DNA from: an uncultured Saprospiraceae bacterium
GTDB taxonomy: Bacteria; Bacteroidota; Bacteroidia; Chitinophagales; Saprospiraceae
Reading direction: 5' to 3'
Assembly (NCBI GenBank): GCA_934699305.1
Contig: CAKUWM010000091.1
Coordinates: 1 to 9,319, forward strand
Length of the DNA stretch: 9,319 nucleotides
Part shown: positions 6,370 to 9,319 of the stretch, in pieces
Position numbering within the stretch: the stretch's first letter is position 1
Layout of the letters: every line of letters starts with the position of its first letter
Position numbers and translations under genes: made by a program
Notes under the pieces: generated by a model
What the model saw: the letters and a program-made list of their open reading frames with translations, nothing else
What the model was told of the DNA's origin: nothing
Databases searched by the model: none

Positions 6370-6685
6370 TGGGTAGTGTGTTAAAAGTGGTATTTTGTAA
6401 TGTTGTTAATGTAACTTTTTGATATTCATTACATATTTTAAGTATTGCGTTATAAGCAGAATAAGGTAAAGCCTTGTTCTGCTTATTTTATGTATTTAAA
6501 TCATGTTCTATGGTAAAAAGGTAGTGTAGCCCAGCTTCCGAGTAAAACCACACCCAAAGAGTACGAATATCCGTCAAATGCAGTAAAATAAAGGGTTTCA
6601 GCCAATGGGTAAATTTTTGATTGGTTTACAAATACTTGTTGTTAAAAAAAATGGTGTCTTTTTTACGGCTGTAATCCGTATTTAT
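6370..6685. other. Non-coding gap between converging genes
   Basis: These 316 bp separate the plus-strand array from the minus-strand nuclease gene. They begin with GGGTAGTGT (6371-6379), the same 9-mer that starts at the stop of the cassette 2 lipoprotein gene, and a GGTAGTGT recurs at 6520-6527. The terminator hairpin at 6452-6486 lies inside. The stretch 6490-6685 shows no convincing ORF or RNA gene. Confidence 0.6.
6452..6486 (+). terminator. Strong hairpin terminator ending the plus-strand array
   Basis: A 10-bp stem (ATAAGCAGAA / TTCTGCTTAT) is extended by one U-G pair and AAGG / CCTT around a TAAAG loop, giving about 15 pairs. A T-rich stretch (TTTATG) follows. It is oriented for transcripts coming from cassette 3 and could also slow transcription from the nuclease gene. 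Confidence 0.8.
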
Positions 6686-7735
6686 TTAGGGCTTTGAAGC
6701 GTTCAGTTTTTTCTCCTGTTCTATTTGTTGGCGTTCTCGTTCTATTTCTTTTTTTAGTTCCTGTTCGGTGGGTAGGTAGGTCATATATTTTGATGCAAAG
6801 ATTTGTTTGCTTTCGTTTAGCAGACTGTATTTTACAACGGTGTTATCTTTTTTGGTGCATAGGATTAGCCCGATTGTAGGATTATCGTTTTCCTGCCTTA
6901 TTTTATCTTCAAAATAGCGTACATACATATCCATTTGCCCAATATCTTGGTGGCTTAGTTCGGTGGTCTTTAGGTCGATTATTAAGAAGCACTTTAGCAG
7001 GTAGTTGTAAAAAACTAAGTCAGCGTAAAAGTGTTTGCCAGTTTCGGTGGTTAGTCGGTATTGTCTGCCTACAAAAGCAAAGCCCTTGCCCAGTTCCAAT
7101 AAAAAATCTTGCAATTTATCAATAATGGCTTGCTCTAATTCGTTTTCTCTAAAATCAGTGTTGTCTTTTAAACCTAAAAATGCTAAAACATAAGGGTCTT
7201 TAATGATGTCTTGCGGTTCTTGTTGGTCTGTTTTTTCGAGTGCTTCACTTTTAACTACTTCGGTGTTTTTGCTCATTAACATTCTATCATAATACAAGTT
7301 ATTTATTTGCCTTTCAAGGCTTCTTGTACTCCAATTACATTCAATGGCTTCTTGCATATAAAATTGCCTTGCTCTGTGGCTTTCTACCTTTAAAAGCAGC
7401 CTGTAATGTGTCCAACTCAATTGGTCACGCAGTGCGTGGCTTTTTTCAAAAACTTGGTAAAATTGACGCATATATTTTAAGTTGGTTTCGGTAAAACCTT
7501 TTCCGTATTTTTTGGTCAGTTTTTTTGATAATTGTTTGATAAGTTCCTGTCCGTATTCGGCTTTTTCTTTGCCGTTTTGTTCTTCTACTACTATCGTTTT
7601 TCCAATGCTCCAATATGCTTGAACCATTGTAAAATTGGCGGTACGGTAAACTGTATTTCGGGCTTCTTCAATGATTTGGTCAATCGTATTGTAAAGCGTG
7701 TCAAATCCGTTTGGTATATGATCTTTATCTGTCAT
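6686..7735 (-). CDS. YhcG-family (DUF1016) PDDEXK nuclease domain protein
   Basis: The protein has 349 residues, the usual length for the family. Residues 10-150 are the DUF1016 N-terminal domain, with signatures YWSIGKTI (41-48), YGKGFTETNLKYMRQFY (77-93), LSWTHYRLLLKV (106-117) and WSTRSLERQI (135-144). Residues about 180-325 are the PDDEXK-like nuclease domain: acidic positions E198/E201, YADLVFYN with D239, IIDLKT with D254 and K256, and GQMDMYVRYF with Q267. All core active-site residues seem present. A charged helix (324-345) ends the protein. The family is known near type I restriction systems and as solitary genes, and its DNA nuclease role is inferred from the fold. Here it stands alone between two toxin arrays of opposite direction, with no methylase or restriction subunit in view. 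Confidence 0.92.
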   Translation of the reverse strand: MTDKDHIPNGFDTLYNTIDQIIEEARNTVYRTANFTMVQAYWSIGKTIVVEEQNGKEKAEYGQELIKQLSKKLTKKYGKGFTETNLKYMRQFYQVFEKSHALRDQLSWTHYRLLLKVESHRARQFYMQEAIECNWSTRSLERQINNLYYDRMLMSKNTEVVKSEALEKTDQQEPQDIIKDPYVLAFLGLKDNTDFRENELEQAIIDKLQDFLLELGKGFAFVGRQYRLTTETGKHFYADLVFYNYLLKCFLIIDLKTTELSHQDIGQMDMYVRYFEDKIRQENDNPTIGLILCTKKDNTVVKYSLLNESKQIFASKYMTYLPTEQELKKEIERERQQIEQEKKLNASKP

Positions 7736-7758
7736 TTATATACTTATCTTTTACACTG

Positions 7759-7766
7759 TAAAGTTA
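7759..7766 (-). promoter_or_regulatory. Candidate Bacteroidota -7 box for the nuclease gene
   Basis: The minus strand reads TAACTTTA, one base from the Bacteroidota consensus TAnnTTTG, 23 bp before the ATG at 7735. This would give a short 5' leader. No clear -33 TTG was found at the right distance, so this is tentative. Confidence 0.35.
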
Positions 7767-7887
7767 GCGATTTAACCACTAAAAGCGTTTTTCTTTTCTT
7801 TTGCGGTGTTGCGACTTTTATTTTTCGTGTATTTTTTCTGGTTTTTGTAACCCGTCCTAAGAAAAGGTTATAGCTCTTTTTCATTTT

Positions 7888-7916
7888 CCTGAATTTTTGT
7901 ACAAACCTTTTTCAGG
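7888..7916 (-). terminator. Weak hairpin downstream of the cassette 4 lipoprotein gene
   Basis: Arms CCTGAA and TTCAGG enclose a loop that contains the 10-bp palindrome TTTGTACAAA. It lies 19 bp after the stop of the minus-strand lipoprotein gene, where a terminator is expected. The stem is short and no T-run follows on the minus strand. Confidence 0.35.
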
Positions 7917-7934
7917 GTAAGACAATTGAAGTAT

Positions 7935-8330
7935 TCAATATTCTATTGCTGTTCCTAAATAAAAATTAATTTCGGTTTTCGTTTGACTATTAAATCTAAT
8001 TGGTTCAGTTGATATTGTTGTATGACCAACATTTACTACCTGTACTTTAAATGATCCCTGCTCAGGAATTTCTAAATAAAACTGTCCTTGCTCATTCGTG
8101 AAATCGCCTTTTTTTATCCCTTCTAATTGGACTACGGCCCCTTTTATTGGGTTGTTTGACTCTTTGTCATAAACAATTCCCGTAATTATTGAATTTGGAT
8201 TGGACAAGTTTGTTTCTCTCTTAACAATTGTATAAGAGCCTTCAATAACCTTCTTACTCGCTTTTTGAGGATTAAAAGTAGCACAACTTGTAACCAATAG
8301 AATGATACTTATTAAAAGGAATTTATTCAT
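7935..8330 (-). CDS. Lipoprotein with CarboxypepD_reg-like domain, putative immunity protein of cassette 4
   Basis: The protein has 131 residues and starts 2 bp after the toxin stop, so the two genes are surely co-transcribed. FLLISIILLVTSC is a lipoprotein signal with the lipidated cysteine at 16. After a polar linker, residues about 48-125 form a CarboxypepD_reg-like (transthyretin-type beta-sandwich) domain: ITGIVYDKESNNPIKGAVV, then NEQGQFYLEIPEQG, then VVNVGHTT. This domain is normally found at the N-terminus of TonB-dependent receptors and as the accessory domain of carboxypeptidases. Here it stands alone. I infer that it blocks the metzincin toxin encoded just upstream, at the periplasmic face of the envelope. 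A general cell-surface lipoprotein unrelated to immunity is possible but less likely given the 2-bp spacing. Confidence 0.8.
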   Translation of the reverse strand: MNKFLLISIILLVTSCATFNPQKASKKVIEGSYTIVKRETNLSNPNSIITGIVYDKESNNPIKGAVVQLEGIKKGDFTNEQGQFYLEIPEQGSFKVQVVNVGHTTISTEPIRFNSQTKTEINFYLGTAIEY

Positions 8331-8332
8331 GT

Positions 8333-9319
8333 CTATTTCTTTTTGACCACTTTGCCTCTATCAAAATTGGGCGGTGCTGTTCCTGTAGACGGTTGCAAAT
8401 GACCTGTTCCACCACCTTGATAGTCTCTGTGATAATTCTTTCTTCCTAATCCTGCATTTTTCAGTATTTGACCAATGATTGTTGTATTTGTGGTCTCACT
8501 TCTTCCAACATTGCTTGCTTCACTCATTATTGAGCCAATTAAATGTTTAAACCCTAAAGTATGTCCTAGCTCATGAGCTCCTGTGCCTGTTTCTTTTCTA
8601 CTCTCTTTAACTTTTACTGCGGCTCCGACTGTGGTTTTACCATTTGTTGTAGCATCTAATTCTGCATCAGGTACAACTTCGTAGGTATTACTTGACATAT
8701 CGGGGGTTAATTTTTCGATATCTGCAACAAATGAAGCTCTATCCTTATTTGCTTCTGCTGTAGGCTTATCAACCTGTTGAACATCTAATTGGAAGTTAAT
8801 ATCATAATAAACGGCTTTTTTCCCTTTTCCAACTTTGTACTGATATTTTCCGCTTTGTTCATTCCAAAATTGAGTTGCTTGAACTGCTGAATTATGATCA
8901 TCTGTATTTCCTTTTGCTGTGTAGTAAGTTGCTTTTACTATTACTGTTTTAGTCTTATGATCAACAAAGACAGCATAGTCCTTTCCGTCAATTTCTTGGT
9001 TCAAGATTGGATTATTACCGAGGGCAGAATAAGGACTTTGCCAAGAATATTTGGCTTGTAGTTTATCAGGCGACCACCTTCTTGCAAGTCTTGAGTCATA
9101 GCCGTATCCACCCCAATCTATGTGATTTCCTGAACCTGATATTTCGTTAATTTTTTCAAATTTCCCCTGCCATCCAAATCTATACTTATCCTTAGCATCA
9201 TCGCAGACTTCTACTAGGTAGCTTTGTTGGGTGGTTTTGGTGTAATGGGTGCAGATTTGCTCTATCTCTGCTGTGGAGAAAGGGCCGTTAAATAATAAGT
9301 TCACGGTATTGCCCGAGGC
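8333..9319 (-). CDS. Rhs-core tip protein with metzincin metallopeptidase toxin domain (5' partial, cassette 4)
   Basis: The frame is open to the right window edge (ASGNTVNLLFNG), so the start lies outside. The GTG at 9304 is inside the conserved module and is not a real start. Residues are numbered from that GTG. Residues 1-40 are the shared module with cysteines 18 and 35. The core (41-107) is a divergent form (YRFGWQGKFEKINE, YDSRLARRWSPDKLQAKY) ending in PILNQEIDG, with glutamate in place of the aspartate of PxxxxDxxG. The tip carries HELGHTLGFKH (244-254), a complete HExxHxxGxxH metzincin zinc site, and a Met-turn SIM with M260. A glycine-rich tail and KKK end the protein. It is most likely a secreted protease toxin. 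The lipoprotein gene 2 bp downstream is its probable immunity gene. Whether a full Rhs shell lies upstream cannot be seen. Confidence 0.88.
   Translation of the reverse strand, partial: ASGNTVNLLFNGPFSTAEIEQICTHYTKTTQQSYLVEVCDDAKDKYRFGWQGKFEKINEISGSGNHIDWGGYGYDSRLARRWSPDKLQAKYSWQSPYSALGNNPILNQEIDGKDYAVFVDHKTKTVIVKATYYTAKGNTDDHNSAVQATQFWNEQSGKYQYKVGKGKKAVYYDINFQLDVQQVDKPTAEANKDRASFVADIEKLTPDMSSNTYEVVPDAELDATTNGKTTVGAAVKVKESRKETGTGAHELGHTLGFKHLIGSIMSEASNVGRSETTNTTIIGQILKNAGLGRKNYHRDYQGGGTGHLQPSTGTAPPNFDRGKVVKKK
9180..9319 (-). repeat. Conserved tip-module repeat, inverted copy in cassette 4
   Basis: The reverse complement matches 2370-2509 with 3 differences in 140 bp, all synonymous, and may continue past the window edge. 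Its variants are mixed: it agrees with cassette 1 at two of the positions where 1 and 2 differ, and with cassette 2 at the other three. This suggests exchange between copies. Confidence 0.92.

Noticed and set aside
6664..6680. TACGG / CCGTA hairpin just downstream of the nuclease gene
   Set aside because: The stem is only 5 bp and the T-run is on the wrong side for a terminator of the minus-strand gene.
7532..7873. 113-codon plus-strand ORF opposite the start of the nuclease gene
   Set aside because: It is a phenylalanine- and cysteine-rich shadow of the nuclease gene and its AT-rich upstream region.
1..9319. CRISPR array, tRNA or rRNA genes, intact transposase
   Set aside because: No regularly spaced repeats, cloverleaf or rRNA sequence, or transposase-like protein was seen on either strand.

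Overview
The window looks like part of a Bacteroidota chromosome. It is AT-rich, its proteins carry the RFGFNGKEKDNE and PFGMLMPGR signatures typical of YD/Rhs-repeat proteins of that phylum, and it has lipoproteins and a CarboxypepD_reg-like domain of Bacteroidota type. I cannot name a genus. No gene here suggests a phage or plasmid backbone and no intact insertion sequence was seen.

Most of the window is an array of four displaced Rhs-type polymorphic toxin 'tip' cassettes. Each has a conserved beta-rich module with conserved cysteines, a short Rhs-core segment, a cassette-specific C-terminal toxin domain, and then one or more small genes in the position of immunity genes. Cassettes 1 (1-1738), 2 (1902-4041, perhaps to 4462) and 3 (4663-6369) are on the plus strand. 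Cassette 4 (9319-7935) is on the minus strand. Cassettes 1 and 4 are cut by the window edges, so it is unknown whether they belong to full-length Rhs genes. Cassettes 2 and 3 start after an 85-bp leader that is about 90% identical between them, and they lack any secretion signal, so they look like orphan tip modules.

The toxin domains differ. Cassette 1 has an HELKH zinc-peptidase motif in an M91/NleD-like context. Cassette 2 has an HTH...D arrangement weakly suggesting a JAB/JAMM-like fold. Cassette 3 is unrecognised. Cassette 4 has a clear metzincin signature (HELGHTLGFKH plus a Met-turn). The putative immunity proteins are all extracytoplasmic or membrane proteins: a signal-peptide protein, two lipoproteins and two small two-helix membrane proteins. 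This suggests that the toxins act in the periplasm or at the membrane.

Between the plus- and minus-strand cassettes is a solitary YhcG-family (DUF1016) PDDEXK nuclease gene on the minus strand (7735-6686). A strong hairpin terminator (6452-6486) ends the plus-strand array.

The conserved module is almost identical at DNA level in cassettes 1, 2 and 4, and every difference I could count is synonymous. The copies lie as direct repeats (1 and 2) and inverted repeats (2 and 4). The locus therefore has the geometry for homologous deletion or inversion that would swap toxin tips. That layout is the most interesting feature of the window.
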